This document shows, piece by piece, positions 11,118 to 23,699 of a DNA stretch of 64,000 nucleotides. How positions within the stretch are numbered: the stretch's first letter is position 1; every line of letters begins with the position of its first letter. The notes beneath the pieces were generated by a model. The model did no database searches. It had not been told where the DNA came from and saw only the letters and a program-made list of their open reading frames with translations. Origin of the DNA: Gautieria morchelliformis (taxonomy: Eukaryota; Basidiomycota; Agaricomycetes; Gomphales; Gomphaceae). The stretch covers positions 49,078 to 113,077 of the forward strand of contig WHVA01000384.1 in NCBI GenBank assembly GCA_015179125.1, written 5' to 3'. The translations under genes were made by a program, and so were the position numbers.

Positions 11118-13553
11118 ATGTCAAACCATCACCCTACATCGCCCCGTAAGCGCGCCAAACCACCCAGAAAAATCCAAAACATCAACGATAATTATTCACA
11201 AGACAGCGTCATGTTGACGCCACATCCATCCCAGCCTGCCTTCGTGAATTCCCATGTACCCCTCACACCCCGCACTCCTAAGAGCGCACGCTCACCAGAT
11301 GCGGACGCTGACGAGACAGAGATGAGGTTACTGAATGAGCATGACGGTCATGCTCACTTTGGTTTGGACATGGACACGGAGGCTGTACCCAAGGTGGGGG
11401 CCAAGAAGCCCTTTTCTACTAAAGATAAACAGGGCATGGCATTATTATCAGTTCTGTGTGAGCAGTGACACGTGTTTGGTGCATTGACCACAGTTGACAT
11501 CCTTCTATATCACAGATCTTATTCAGGGTGTTCCAGTACGTTGCATTCTTGAACTTCGCAGAGCACTGGTCTCACGTATGCAAAACGATCAGATTGGGCT
11601 TGCTCTCGGTGCGCTCGTCGACGTCTGGATTTTCGCTTCATCTCATGTCCTCTTGGCTCAGGCTCTATTCCATTCATTCTCCGTTCCCATCTATCATATT
11701 CGCAAATTGGCATATTCGCGCTTTCAGGATACCCTTATTCGCTCAAGCTAATCTGGTCCCCCATAGTAGACTCAATTTTCTTTCGCAAAATCGGCCGTCG
11801 AAAATCATGGATAGTACCAATGCAGCTCATTATTGGCTCATTGATGTTGTGGATAGCTCACCATTCTGAAGAATTGATGGACTCTGTAAGCCTGGTGTGA
11901 ATGTGCAAGGTCCCTAGTCTAACTCAGCAATCTGCCATTGTCGTTGCATATCAGCCAGAATCGCATTTAGGCCGTTTGACAGTAGTCTTTACTATGCTCG
12001 TCTTCTTTGCCGCAACCCAAGGTATGTTAACTACACATTGTCTGAGGGCATAAAGTTGAGTCTATCGACAGATATAGCAGTAGATGGTGCGTCTCAGAGT
12101 CTCGCCCTTAAATCAATCCTATCCATCTAACCTGCATAGGTTGGGCACTCACGCTCCTTTCTCCCGAAAACGTATCCTATGCGTCGACATGTCAGACTTT
12201 TGGTCTCAACACAGGGTTCTTCGCCTCGTTCACCGTCTTTCTTGCACTCAACAGCGAAGATTTTGCGTGAGTTGTGTTAAAGGGCGTATACATAAGTTAT
12301 TGAGGGCGTCTTGCAGACAAAGATGGGGTATACCAAGGCTCACCTTGAGTGCTTACCTGACTTTTTGGGCCATCATCTGTTATTCAGTAACAGTATGGCT
12401 TCTCTTCTTTAAAACCGAGGTAAGCATTTGTTGTGGTCCGCCAACTCACTGGAATGAGAAATATGCTTTAGGACCCGCCGACCGAAGAAGATGACGAGAT
12501 GAACCTCAAAAGGGTGTATAGCATGCTGTGGTCTGTCTGCAAGCTTAAACGTACGTAGTCTTTTAGGATCTCGTAAGCTATTGCATCCTGAGCTTGCGAT
12601 TTAGACGTGCAGTCACTTTGCCTCATGTATTTTGTCTGCAAAATTGGGTTTCAGGCCAACGAGGCTGTGACCTCCTTGAAGATGGTGGAGAAGGGTCTAA
12701 AGAAGGAAGACATGGCGCTTTCGGTGCTCATTGACTTCCCGTTCCAGCTATTGGGCGGATACCTGGCCGCCAAATGGGCACGGGGCGATAAACCTCTTGA
12801 ACCTTGGATTTGGGCATTCTGGGCGCGCCTAGGCTTTGCTGTTGTTGCCATGGTCATCGTTGCAGCATTCCCATCTCCCCCAATTCCCATGAGTTTCTTC
12901 GTGCTCATCGTGGTAGTGACTATTACCTCTGGTTTCTCTTCGTGAGCATTTCCACCCTAGCTCCTGCATGACTATTGAGCTCTCAGGCCTGTTGTAGGAC
13001 AATTCAGTTTGTGGGCGTGTCAGCATTTCACACACGGATATCTGATCCTCTCATTGGAGGCACCTATATGACTGTGCGCACTGTCAATACATGCATCTGC
13101 CGTGATGTTCTAATGCTTCTGGCAGCTCCTCAATACCGCTACTAACCTGGGAGGGACCTGGCCTAAATATTTCGTCTTGCGGGGGGTAGATATGTTCACT
13201 GTGGCAACATGCAGTGTGAATGATGGAGTCGGGTTAGCTCGGGGTAAGCAGCCATACCAATCACCTCGTTTGATGTCAACAAACATTTGTTTGGCAACAT
13301 CAGAGTGCCTCTCTGAATCTGGCAAGAAAGCGTGCGAGAAAGCTGGCGGTGACTGTGTCATCGAGAGAGACGGGTATTACTATGTTTCTTCGATGTGTGT
13401 AGCTATCGGCGTGGTGTCTCTCGTGGTCTACATTATCCCAACAGCGCGGAGATTGCAATGTACGTGGTCAATTCTGATCATCACCGTTTACTGAAGTGAT
13501 GAGTCTCTGCAGCGTTACATGCGAGCAAGTGGAAGGTGAACGTGAGTTGGTAG
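11118..13553 (+). CDS. SLC33-type acetyl-CoA transporter (AT-1-like)
   Basis: Multi-pass major-facilitator-type carrier; the family imports acetyl-CoA into the ER lumen for protein acetylation. The first exon encodes a soluble N-terminus (SPRKRAKPPRKIQN) and the conserved entry KDKQGMALLSVLYLIQGVPV, formed across an intron at about 11.46 kb. Later exons give YQPESHLGRLTVVFT, ATQDIAVDGWALTLLSPENV, LSAYLTFWAIICYSVTVWLL, KIGFQANEAVTSLKMVEKGL and IDFPFQLLGGYLAAKWARG, then FHTRISDPLIGGTYMTLLNT and NLGGTWPKYFVL, all typical of the family, and finally hydrophobic segments before SLHASKWKVNVSW at the TAG 13551-13553. About ten introns of about 50 bp occur. No damage was seen. Confidence 0.9.
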
Positions 13554-13774
13554 ACTGAGAGAATTTGGGATGATATTATTGCTGAACACTACACTGAATA
13601 AAATGTAATGGGAATTTTGTGAATTGCTACTGTGACCTCGGCTATATACCGAGGTGGGCGCTTATGGTCCAGACCTCTTGCTTCACGTAATTCTTACGGT
13701 GAAATTACCAACAGTCTTCCCCAAAGCACACAGCTCCTGCTCATATTGTCACCCTTGGTATACTCAAGAAGAAA

Positions 13775-16700
13775 ATGTCCTCCAGTACTTCTTTGCAATT
13801 TGGACCAGAGTGGATGCGGAATAAGCAGCAGACTTTAGCTTCTGCAACACGCCCTCCACCGTCACTTCTTTCGCCAACACTTCCTAGTACCTCCCCTCCT
13901 GCCCCCGGCGCGTCTTCTTACTCCTCCCTCTTGACGCCTGCACCACATGCACCTCCAGAGAGGCAACACTCGGACAATCCGTTCTTGTATACCAGGGAAG
14001 AACTGTTACAAGTGTGGAAGGACGGTGGTGGTCGTGGTGGGCTAGGGTTAGAAGTTGAGCTGTGGGAAGGTGTCGTCAGGGAGCTAGGGGGTGAACCTAT
14101 TGGTCTTAAAGAGATGAGCGAGGGGGAGAAAAAGGTGTGTAGTGTGCCCATGTTCGCGCGCCAGGCAACTCAGTATTATTTTGTACGCGTGTTTGCTTTG
14201 CAACGCGACAAATATGCGTGTATAGCTATTTTCTCTTCCTCTCAATTCCGACTTGCGTCGCCGCCAGTCGCATGACTTCTTACCAAATCTCAGTCTTTCC
14301 ACGGACCGTCCAAAGCATTCTCATCCAAATTCTAGCGCTCACAGTCCTCTGGGTCAACAGCGGTTCGGTGCCTTGTTGGCTCGAAAGAGAAAGGATGATG
14401 CAACTGGTGAGAACCTTTCGAGTCATATATATAAACTCTTTAAAGCATTCTCCTCTGACAACGTAGATGCTGGTCCTCCGCTGTCTCTTCCTCGGAGGTT
14501 ATCCTTGAGTGCACTGTCCTCGCCACTGGGAGGACCGTTGTCACCAACCGCTGGTGGTATGCCGTCTCCTCGCAGCAGACTGGGTAGTGGTTCGCACGGG
14601 TTCGACGGTTCCACAAGCGCGGGCGATGGAAGTTGGCGGAAGAGGGAGGCAGATTCTGCAAGAGGCGGCATATTAGGCGATGGCCATGCCGTAGAAGAGC
14701 GAGATGAAGAAGCTGGAGCCGATGGAAACACGTCGAGTGACAATCCTAATGGCTCTCTCAGCGACGCAGACATGTCGCGGTCTATCTCGGGTAGATCTAT
14801 GGCACCTTCTCCGCCTTCTTTCCGGGAGGATTCAGGCATGCGTCTGGGATCTGCAGAGGGCGTGACCGCGACACTTAGTGGTCTCGCGTTGCATGAGGAA
14901 GGAAAGAAGCCAACAGATACCTCTGACGTTCGTACTAATACTGCTGATACTGGCGCAATTACCATTATCAGGAGTGGGATTACAGCAGCAAGACCTCCAG
15001 GCCTTGAGAATGATCCTTCAAATGTGAGCTGGTCCTATAGGGACCCTAAAGGCAATATACAGGGTATACTTACTGGAGCCATCAGTCGAAATTCAAATTA
15101 CTGACCTCCTCGATTACTAGGTCCATTTACAGCTACATTGATGCAGAAATGGTATGATGAAGGATATTTCACCTCAGATCTTCTCATGAAGCGAACCCAT
15201 CTGGACACGGACTGGACTCCAGTGGGAGAACTTAGTATTCGTGCCGGTGGTGATAAGCTATTTTTGAGCTCGTTCTCAGAGTCTGGTCCGCCTGGTCTTG
15301 CTCCTCACCCTCCTACCCCGTCGATGGATGGTCAGTCTTTCGACCGAACCGGCCAGCCATTGGGTCAGATTTCTCTTCAACGTCCGCATCATTCAGAGCC
15401 CTACCCCAATGGTTCCCATTTAAGTCATTTCCGTAATCCAGTGTCGACTCGACCATCTGCCCTTGACTCTTTCCTCGCTTCATCCTCGAACTCGTCCCAT
15501 TCACCGGCCTCTTCCTTTGGGGCAGCAGGCCTTGCACCTATGCCTACTGCTTCTCCAGACCCTCCTTTCGGTATTCCTGGCAGTCGTGCTTCCTTTGGGA
15601 ACAATGTCGCCGAGCCTGCGTTTCCTGGGCGAGTTAGTAGTTTTGAGCAGCAGTCCCCTTCCATGACCTCCCGTCCTGGGATTGTTGGCTTTGGTGCCAC
15701 TGGTGATTCTCTTTATGGGCCTCGGTTGGCATCTCTGACCCAGCGAGGGTCCACGTTTGAAGCGCAAGGTTTGAACAGTCTCACCAATTCTGTGGCTGCG
15801 GCGTCCCCATGGGCTACTGGAGGTACTCCCAGACGCCATGATCCCGAAGGTCTAGGAGATATCCACACAACCTCCATGGCAAATGCTGGGTTCAGCAATT
15901 CATCAGTAACCAATATCCCTGGTTTTGGCGAGTTGGGTGGTCAAGACCCCCCGCAGTTTGGGTCTGATGCATATAACATCTCCAAGGCTGGCTTCTCACA
16001 ACAGGGTCGCGGGGAACTTTCTGCGGAACCACTGGCTTCCGGTTTTGGACGTATTGGTTTAGGTGGTCTTCGAGATCAAGGTTTAAGGCCACTGCAGGAT
16101 TTGGAAGTTGCCCCCATTAATGCACAGCGTGGAGTAGACGAAGGTTCCCTAACGCCAGGATTCGGAAACGGCTTCGGGTCAATACCTCCTTCAACTGCAC
16201 ATGGACAAGGCGCTATGTTTGGGGTGCATGGTAGTCAGCAAGCTCTGTCACAACACCTACCCTCGCAGCACCTTCAGCATTCTCTGCAGAACTTGCCTCC
16301 CACCTCCACATTCGATCAATTTCCCGCGACACCCGCCGCCTCTAGCCCAGGACATATAATCCAGCCTCCCCAACTTCAGCAGCAGTCAACCGCGAAGACC
16401 CCTGCAAATCAGCCGCCTTGGAGCCACCCTTCTACCCAGCCTCACCCTCACTTCGATAGCCCACACCCATCTTCCAGTAATGTTATGCAAACACCTGTTC
16501 CTGTTAGCGACATTAGTTCATATGATACCCAACAAACTCAATCGGAGCCTTCTGACTGGACTTCCATGCCAGACCATGCCGAGGGTTTAGCGGAGGCTCG
16601 GTCATCACCCGCATCCAAGGGTGCCGAAGCAGGTCAGGTACAGCAAACAGCTTGGAACCCCCTTCCGAAAACTAGTCAAACTCCTGTCGATCGCAGTACC

Positions 16701-18095
16701 GTACAAGGTCTTACTGCGCCTGCGCCACTGCCTTCACCAAAGACCCGAGCGCATGAACCTCCACGGCTGCCGTCGGCAAAGAAACGAGTGTCCTCGTCTC
16801 AGCCCTCTCAATCAGCACCTCCCAAGCCTTCTGTAGCTCCTGCAATCGTCCCAACTGCGTCGGTTCCCCAACCACCATCTCCCCACCCCGCTACGTCGGT
16901 TCAACCCAAACCAGCGTGGTCTACACCGGTCATTAGTGCCGACGATGAGGCAAAGGCCACTAAGCAAGCGGGATTACGTGAGATACAGGAGGCAGAGGCC
17001 AAAAGGGTAGAAGCCCGAAAGCTTGTGGAGCGAGAGAAGGAGCGCGCAGCTCGTGCTCACCCTGCACATCCACAGGAGGAAACACAGACTTTCACGACGT
17101 CGTGGGGCCTTCCTACATCTCAAGCTGGAACCGCTCGTGCCACTCCCAAAGAACCAGCTCCTGTGGCGGCTACGCCTTCTCCTTCTGTGACACCTGTTTG
17201 GACTAATGCTGCAAAGCCCCAGCAGGTTAAACGAACGATGAAGGAAATCCAGGAAGAGGAAGAGCGAAGGAAGAAGGCTTCTTCCAAAGAGAAGGAGACT
17301 GCAGCAGCTGCTTCGAGGAGGGCATATGCCGACTTCGCCAACAAGGTATGATTGACTGCTGTGCTATATGTGTCAGCGTTGACAATCCGAAATCTCTCCA
17401 GGCTACTCCCGCAGTGCTCACTGGCGGTGGATGGACGACTGTTGGATCTGGCGGGAAGCCCAGTTCCGCTCCATCAACTCCTCGACAGGTCCCGGGAAGT
17501 GGTTCATCTAGTTCGTCGCCTCAAACGACTACCCGTGTTGCCAATGGTGCTCCCGCTCGAGCATCTCCAGCTTCATCCCAGACTGGGAAAGCTTCTGCCT
17601 CAAGACCAGCTACAGCAGAAGAAGGACCAGTGCCGCCATCACCCGATTTCATGAAGTGGCTAAGAGAAGCTGTTCGTGGATTCAATGCGGGATTTAACAG
17701 TACGTCATCCCGAATGTTCGGTAGTTACAGATTATCGACCTTCGCATGCAGCGGAGGAATTTATGGCTATGCTGTTGACGTTTTCCCTCGACTTCCCTCC
17801 GTCCACTATTGAAGTGATTCAGGACATGGTTTACATGAATAGTGCGACCTTGGATGGCCGGCGGTTTGCGGCCGACTTCTGTGCGAAACGGAAGGCAGAT
17901 GCAGCTAATCGACCAAAAGGATGGGGCACTACAGGCGGTAAACAACCTTCGCTTGCAGATGGTAAGTGTCACAGCAGTCCGGTTTAGACACTGCTCATGT
18001 CGTTCACAGTCGTCAAGACGCAACCAAAGCCTGCGCAAAGCGAGCTGCCTTTTAAGATGGTGAAAAAGAAGGGCCGGGGTAACGCAGTCCGGTAA
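13775..18095 (+). CDS. GYF-domain protein (Smy2/GIGYF-like)
   Basis: Large, Pro/Ser/Gln-rich cytoplasmic adaptor. GYF domains bind proline-rich peptides, and the GIGYF/Smy2 family acts in translational repression, mRNA decay and vesicle traffic. The start MSSSTSLQFGPEWMRNKQ leads into YTREELLQVWKDGG. The GYF domain spans an intron at about 15.05-15.12 kb: WSYRDPKGNIQG, then PFTATLMQKWYDEGYFTSDL and TPVGELSIRAGGDKLF. A long low-complexity region (15.3-16.9 kb) follows, then charged coiled-coil stretches (REIQEAEAKRVEARKL, KEIQEEEERRKKASSKEKE) and a conserved C-terminus (FMKWLREAVRGF; DFPPSTIEVIQDMVYMNS; FAADFCAKRKAD) ending KKKGRGNAVR at the TAA 18093-18095. Molecular partners cannot be read from the sequence. 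Confidence 0.88.
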
Positions 18096-18256
18096 CGTGT
18101 CGTGTTAAAGCACACAGCAGAAGCTCGAGGTCTCCCAACCAATATATCATGTTTGGAAGTCTATACGCTACCTAGTACATGTCATGATCCAGCCGTAATC
18201 CCAGGTATCGACTCGTGGGTGACAACATATTCATAAAACATCAATTTCATAGTGCA

Positions 18257-19981
18257 TCAAATATTTTTCTGATATAATCTGACGCTTCGGACTTCCCAAT
18301 CTGTTCATAAATGTCAAGGTAGGTCCAACAACGAAAGGTTCAGAAACTCACATGCTTGCGAGAAGGATGAGCCGCTGTTTTGCACAAAATCAGCACAAGT
18401 CACAAATCCGGTTCGTTGAGCGCAGCTCTGTGCCTGGCCCGGTGCCCCAGCAGTAGCCCATACATTTCCAGCCCAGTCGCCGCTGTTTCAGTACAATAAG
18501 ACAAAATACAAAGGTGGAAAAAAAGCTTGAGGTCACACCATAAAGTTGTATCAAAAATTGCCCAGTGCTGCTGGAAGTACTGGAAGACACGAAAGGCGTG
18601 AGCAACTAGAGCGGTAAGTCGTAGAACTATATACCCGACCTGGAACGGGTTGCAATTGGCCGCTGGCCAGCGCGCGAATGGTGTACCCCATGACTGGGGC
18701 TGGGGAGCTAGCCCTGTAATATCTGATGGAATGGACTGACGAGGAAAGAAATACACCGCAACACCAGCCTCATCCCATACCACTGTCATCAAGTAGAATT
18801 GTCAGTGGTAGGGTATGGATTGAATACTCCGCAGGCTCACTTGCATACACACCGCCGCCGTTGCTGTTGAAGTCTGGCCCATACGTGTTCGAAAGAGAAG
18901 TAGCTTGCTGTCCACATCCACCGTTGTTGCTCTCGGCACTCGCGCAGTCGCTTCCACCAACTAGGGTGCCCGAAGCGTTGTTCGCCGCCTCGGAATCGGA
19001 TATGTGACATCCTGGCGCGGTGTGTATACTAGCCTGGTTGACCGAAACATCGTTTACCCCTTCCATGATGTCGATCTAGAAGTTATGGCCTGGTAAACGA
19101 CCGGGTTAGATGATTTAAATTTCTTACCTCCCCGTTGTTCGGCCAGTTTGGACCATTTGACCAGAAAGCGGGCCAGGTCCCACAACCTGTGGGCGCATGC
19201 ACAGCGTCTAGGATGAGAAGGCCGCCTGTAAACTGATAGTTTGTCGTGATGCGGATGCTGCGACGGTTTCCCGTGATGGTCTGTGTTGTATCAACGGCCA
19301 TGACAGCATTTCCAGCGCTGTTAATATATGATAAGTTGGATGACATCTACATAACATTTTCTGAACCTCAATATTCAATGGCTGTTCATATAAGGGGAAG
19401 AGGCGCACCGCTGTGTTCTGGTCAAGAAATTGAACCATGCCTGCCCATTGTAACGGTCAGAAAGTACGTGCTCGTGTAATACCTGCGTACCATGAGTTGG
19501 ATCGGAAGTGTTGAAGAACACCCATTCATCAAAGAAAGAGTTGCCCGACTGAAAAAAAGGGAAGTAAACATTCGTCACGTGATAAACGCAAAACTGAAAG
19601 TAATCTCACATGATTTTTCTTGATCTGCCATATCGAGGCAGATGAATTGGTGTTCCCAGTTGTCGTGGACACAGGCGCACTTGCTGATACCGAAGGAGAT
19701 GACCCTCGAACAGGAGACGATGGTGGGGACACGCCGGACCAAATAGTACAACGCACGCTGCCTGTTTGAGTAGTAGAGGTATTTGTTATATCCCTCGCCA
19801 GGAGCAAATCTGAGGGAGAGTATGACAGGAGACCACTCCATGCGGTCTTGAGATCGCTGACGAGGCCTGGTCGATGATGTCGTCGCGACCGAAAGTTGTC
19901 TGAGTGGGCACACGAAGGCTCTGAGATGAAGAGCAACACGGCGATGGGCAGAACAAGATACCAAGACGCTAACGGTAACAT
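18257..19981 (-). CDS. GH16 family secreted endo-1,3(4)-beta-glucanase-like enzyme
   Basis: Predicted secreted laminarinase-type hydrolase of beta-1,3(4)-glucans. I chose the ATG at 19981 because it directly starts a signal peptide (MLPLASWYLVLPIAVLLFIS) with a likely cut after EPSCA; an in-frame ATG at 20038 only adds a polar stretch. The GH16 core reads VFFNTSDPTHGT, GGLLILDAVHAPTGCGTWPA, FWSNGPNWPNNGE, and across an intron at about 19.1 kb IDIMEGVNDVSVNQASIH, forming the catalytic E-I-D-I-M-E motif with both acidic residues intact. Then WDEAGVAVYFFPRQSIPSDI, QHWAIFDTTLCGDWAGNVW and AYWEVRSVRLYQKNI to the TGA at 18257-18259. A Ser/Thr-rich linker lies between the signal and the catalytic domain. 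Confidence 0.88.
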
Positions 19982-20593
19982 CGTTCCAAAGAGAGAAGGG
20001 AGAAAGTAGGACCACCAAGATGAAGAGAATGAAAGCAAAAAGAGCGCTAGCTCGGTGGGGAGAACACTAGTGGTCGCAGCAATATTCTCTGACGCACAGA
20101 ACGCGCAGTAGCAGCTGGCAACCCAGCAGAAAGCACGAATGCAAGGCGGACAAAGGTTCTTCAGCAGTCGCTGTTGGCCAGAGTACGTAGGCGTGGTGGC
20201 AGCGTGGCAGGATCGCTATACTTGGGATTCCCAACTAAGGAAAGCCACGTGTAGTACATCTTGCGTAGTGCGTACTACAACCAGTGAAATATACCGCTCA
20301 ACCATGAACGCGGGGTAGAATGAAAGTGAGAGGAGAGTGGGTCGCATAAAAGGATCTTTGCAGTTTGGCACGGCGAACTTTGGCACAATTCATTACTCTT
20401 GGATCAAAGCGGCGCTAAACGCTATCTTATGCCCACGTGTCTCGCGCAATCTCAAGCTGTTCTGGGGCAAGAAAGAAGCATGTGTGAATATAAACATACA
20501 CCTGGTGTATTTTGTGATATGGCGGATGTGCAGAAAGGCGGGAATCGGACAATGTGCGGGCTAGGATCCAGGACACCGTAGTTCTTCTAACAT
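19982..20593. other. Upstream region of GH16 gene, no further gene seen
   Basis: It lies between the GH16 start and the uS14 stop. An open frame at 20337-20564 on the plus strand shows no family resemblance and no splice partners. Most of the stretch is presumably GH16 promoter. Confidence 0.4.
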
Positions 20594-20886
20594 TCACCGA
20601 TTCTATAGTGTAGAGCCGTCAGTTTCCAATGTTTGCATTGCAGACGAGCGGTAGGGAAGGGGCACGAACTTTGACAAATCCAATGGCAGCCGACTTTTCG
20701 CGGAAGCACTGACGGCACAAGTCAAGCCCGTACTTGCGGATGAGCCCAGCCTGGTGGGCACATAGGCGGCTGCGATAGGCAACGTGTTGAACAACCAGTT
20801 ATACAAGTCAGAAGGGGAACGCACCATTGCCGGGAACCCTTGCCAAACTTGCGAGGGCGGGAGAACCAAACTGAATCGTGGGTCAT
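20594..20886 (-). CDS. RPS29: Ribosomal protein uS14 (RPS29)
   Basis: Small-subunit ribosomal protein, about 56 residues, found by joining three small exons. The ATG at 20884-20886 starts [20 protein letters not shown]; the first intron (about 20.77-20.82 kb) splits a Cys codon; exon 2 continues with [19 protein letters not shown] and [14 protein letters not shown]; the last exon adds NR and the TGA at 20594-20596. Conserved features of eukaryotic uS14 are present: W-F-S-x-P-R-x-F-G, the four zinc-binding cysteines in two CxxC pairs (the first pair spans exons 1-2), and LIRKYGL. It is easy to miss because no exon is long. Confidence 0.9.
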
Positions 20887-21189
20887 TTTGATGATAAGTG
20901 GAGGGAGTCTAGATGGCTGTCATATACCTCTAGTTAGCCAACATGGTAGAATGAGAATATCCCTGAGCACATACGTTTGTCTGTACTGCTTGAGGAAAGC
21001 AAGATGTCACTCTGTCACACTCGATTCAACTGTAGAGCAGCAAATAAGGTTCATTGTAAGCCCGACATCAAGTTGATGAAGCTGAGTAATCTTAATTAGT
21101 TACAACTGATCACCAAATACATGTACGATAAGTATACGTGATGTCTGCAACGAGCCCCTTATAAGACGGATAAAAGGGACCAGTTCCCG
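20887..21189. other. Gap between uS14 promoter side and hydrolase 3' end
   Basis: About 300 bp, AT-richer than the flanking genes. It presumably carries the uS14 promoter and the hydrolase terminator. Nothing else is recognisable. Confidence 0.4.
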
Positions 21190-22877
21190 CTATGGTTCTG
21201 TTTCCCAGACCGTTTGTGACTCGACCCTCACGATCTCCGCCTCAGCAGCCATAGGCGCCATCTTTACCTTTCGAATATATTGGCCCTCGCCTTCTTCTTT
21301 GATCTTTTCTGCAAATCTGCAACAATGGCCATCGCATCAGTCAAAACAGATCCTTGCGAGGTAGCTTTCGCTTACTTCATTATAGGTTCACCATGCTCGT
21401 CAAGAGGATTAATCTCATTTTCCCCTCCACACACGCATCTGGCTAGGTATTCGGAGAACACGCTGATATCCTCGGTGCTCGCCCGTGAAAACGCCAGGGT
21501 GGTAGTCGGATCGCGCTGGGCAATGTCAGGCTCATCTGCGATAACCGCGAGTCGCCCCAAGGCAGTTCTGCACATGTCTTGCGGGTCCGGAGGCGACACC
21601 TGACACGGTGGTCTATGCGATAGTTTCCCTAAAAACTGTGCAAAGGCTCGGTTTACCACGGACGCGTATTCTGGAACTATTGTTAAACATTCAGGGCCAC
21701 CTTGCGAAGAGGTCAGTAATAAGCAAAGTGTAAGGGAAGATACGAACCTTGCACAACTAGAGTTGTCGATTTCGGGAGTTTGTTGCTCACGAAGTTGTCT
21801 ATATATTTCGGGTTGCTTACAAGAGCCTTGTCTCCCTGTCACGCAAGTGAGCTCACCGTGAAGATAGGCTCGCAAACACAGTGGCACCTGCACAAATAAC
21901 GTCGGGACTTGGATTGCTTCAAACTCTTTGTCAGAAAACTGGGGAGTCTGGATGATTGGATGACGTGAGGACGGCGGATGATCGAAGATGTGTTCCTGCG
22001 GTACTTACCTGAACACTGCGCAATATGGCAGTAATATACATCTCTCTCTTTGCAGGGGGGTAGTGCCTTTGCCACCAAACGGCGAGCTAATCGTTCAAAT
22101 AATGAAAATGTGGATCAGTTTGATCTCATGTTATTCAGCACTGACCTCGTTTTGCAACTCCAAACTAGCTTGCTAGACAAGGCGATTCAGAAACGGGGAT
22201 CCGCCGTGAAACAGAAAAAACGAACGAAATCTGTACACACATTATTAAGGAAGAAGTCTACTAATATTTCGGTAGCAAGGTGGAAGGTCTCCAGGTCAGG
22301 GGGGAAGCACCAAAATTCCGCGAGTTCCCGTTTGTCTTGTACGATCCAGTCTGGACTTGTATCGCGGTTCAGCATCGCTCCAAAAGCAGTTCGTGATACG
22401 CACACGTCCGCTCTTTGCACGGGGAAAGCAGACAAGAATAACGAAAGGCATTTTTTGGGAAATACCACTGCAAAGCACATTGCAGACGCGCAGCTTGTTG
22501 CTCCAGAGGCAAATACATGACACTGAGGGAGCCGGAGTAGTTCATGGGCCATAGCAATATCGGCTGCGTCAACCCAAGCGTCTTGTTTTGCATTGACAGG
22601 TGCTTTTGACCTGCCGAGATGAGGTAGGTCGATCCCGACAAGGTTGTACCGACTAGAGAGTCGAGGATCCTGAGGTGAATGATCGTGAGTTGCAAAACCG
22701 GTGTAAATTGAGCTGCACACGCACCCGAAACTGCTCTCGCAGCCAAGTGACGTCGGTGACGTTGTGTGGCAATAGCAGTATGACAGCCTTGTCAGGGTTT
22801 AGGTCTAATGCATCGCCCTGTGGTGTGTTGGTGATATAGTGTAAGGATTTATCGTTGGATATGTCACAAAAGGGCAT
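21190..22877 (-). CDS. Alpha/beta-hydrolase-fold protein with doubtful catalytic residues
   Basis: Fungal alpha/beta-hydrolase fold, function unknown. The ATG at 22875-22877 starts MPFCDISNDKSLHYITNTP. Strand and loop landmarks follow: DPRLSSRYNLVGIDLPHLGR, ELLRLPQCHVFASGATSC and FPKKCLSLFLSAFP. Short exons then give LELQNELAVWWQRHYPPAKR, IIQTPQFSDKEFEAIQVPTL, FVQGDKALVSNPKYIDNFVS, VVQGGPECLTIVPEYASVV and a tail EGEGQYIRKVKMAPMAAEAE to the TAG at 21190-21192. The elbow where the nucleophile should sit reads ASGATSCAS, with no G-x-S-x-G, and the usual catalytic His position appears as Glu in GGPECL. The acid (VQGDKAL) is present. It may be a non-catalytic member. At least six introns. Confidence 0.78.
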
Positions 22878-23040
22878 GAGGGAAGACGTGCGGAAGGACG
22901 CGACACGAAAGAAACGACAATACAGTAAGGACGGACATGCCACAACAGGCAACCCGATCAAGTGTCTGTCTGACATGGTGGTGTCTCGGGATCAACGCGG
23001 CCAGGTGCGTCACGTGGCCAAAAACAAGCAATTGTAGTAC

Positions 23041-23116
23041 GGCGTAACGTGTTCAAAACAGTTCTGGACGCAGTTTTGAACACGTTACGCCTGGACTGTT
23101 TTGAACACGTTATGCC
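23041..23116. repeat. 19-bp perfect inverted repeat plus a third copy
   Basis: The left arm 23041-23059 (GGCGTAACGTGTTCAAAAC) is matched exactly by its reverse complement at 23073-23091, with a 13-base loop. A further copy with one C-to-T change follows at 23098-23116, in the same orientation as the right arm. This could fold as a hairpin. It lies just upstream of the hydrolase start and is not a known transposon end to me. Confidence 0.85.
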
Positions 23117-23360
23117 GTGCCGCGTACAACGTCCAACGCCCTCGGTTATGCAGGAAAGGGTGGGGATGGTCAGTGCTGTAAAAATTTGGGGCATGGACAC
23201 AGGTAGTGTCCACGCAGTGATTCAGAAGGACTCCTAGGGAAAGCAAATTGAACTTGGCATTCCATCCTGATTCGCTCATGCTGTGGGTCTTGTCTCGAGG
23301 AGGCCATCGTATCCAAGATCACATCCCTGCTTATTTCAACAAATAGGTCCATCCGTACCG

Positions 23361-23690
23361 CTAAAGGTGTTGAACGCCTGACAGTGATTCGAGAGTAACA
23401 AACTTCACAATGAGTCTGATGGAGAGAGCCACGCCGCCAATCATGCATCTCAAAGCTAAATCTCTGGCATTGTTACTGACTATAGGGTCAGTGTTGTCGC
23501 AAAGGTGCTGTAAGGAGTCGCAGATGACAGTCTTGCGAATTTCAGCACACGTACTGGCAGGCAGGCATGCAGGCTCAAAAGGTCAACGAACTGTATTTGA
23601 CAACATGGCCAGCACATGCAGGCATTCGTTATCTCATTCACCAAGCATGCGTGCGATGGCACTGATTGCGTCCAGCGCAATAGGGTTTTT
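23361..23690 (-). pseudogene. ARM/HEAT-like fragment, probably decayed
   Basis: Minus-strand frames read NPIALDAISAIARMLGE (after a possible acceptor TATCTCAG), then KTVICDSLQHLCDNTDPIVS and NNARDLALRCMIGGVAL, which have the helix-pair look of ARM/HEAT repeats. The first frame meets a TGA right after its segment, and I could find neither a start codon nor a consistent exon chain. Other helical-looking frames continue to about 23.15 kb. I treat it as a gene relic; a poorly modelled intact gene is possible. Confidence 0.35.
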
Positions 23691-23699
23691 CTGAGATAT

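Noticed and set aside
20337-20564. 75-codon plus-strand frame downstream of the uS14 gene
   Set aside because: No similarity, no splice context, and composition like the surrounding non-coding DNA.
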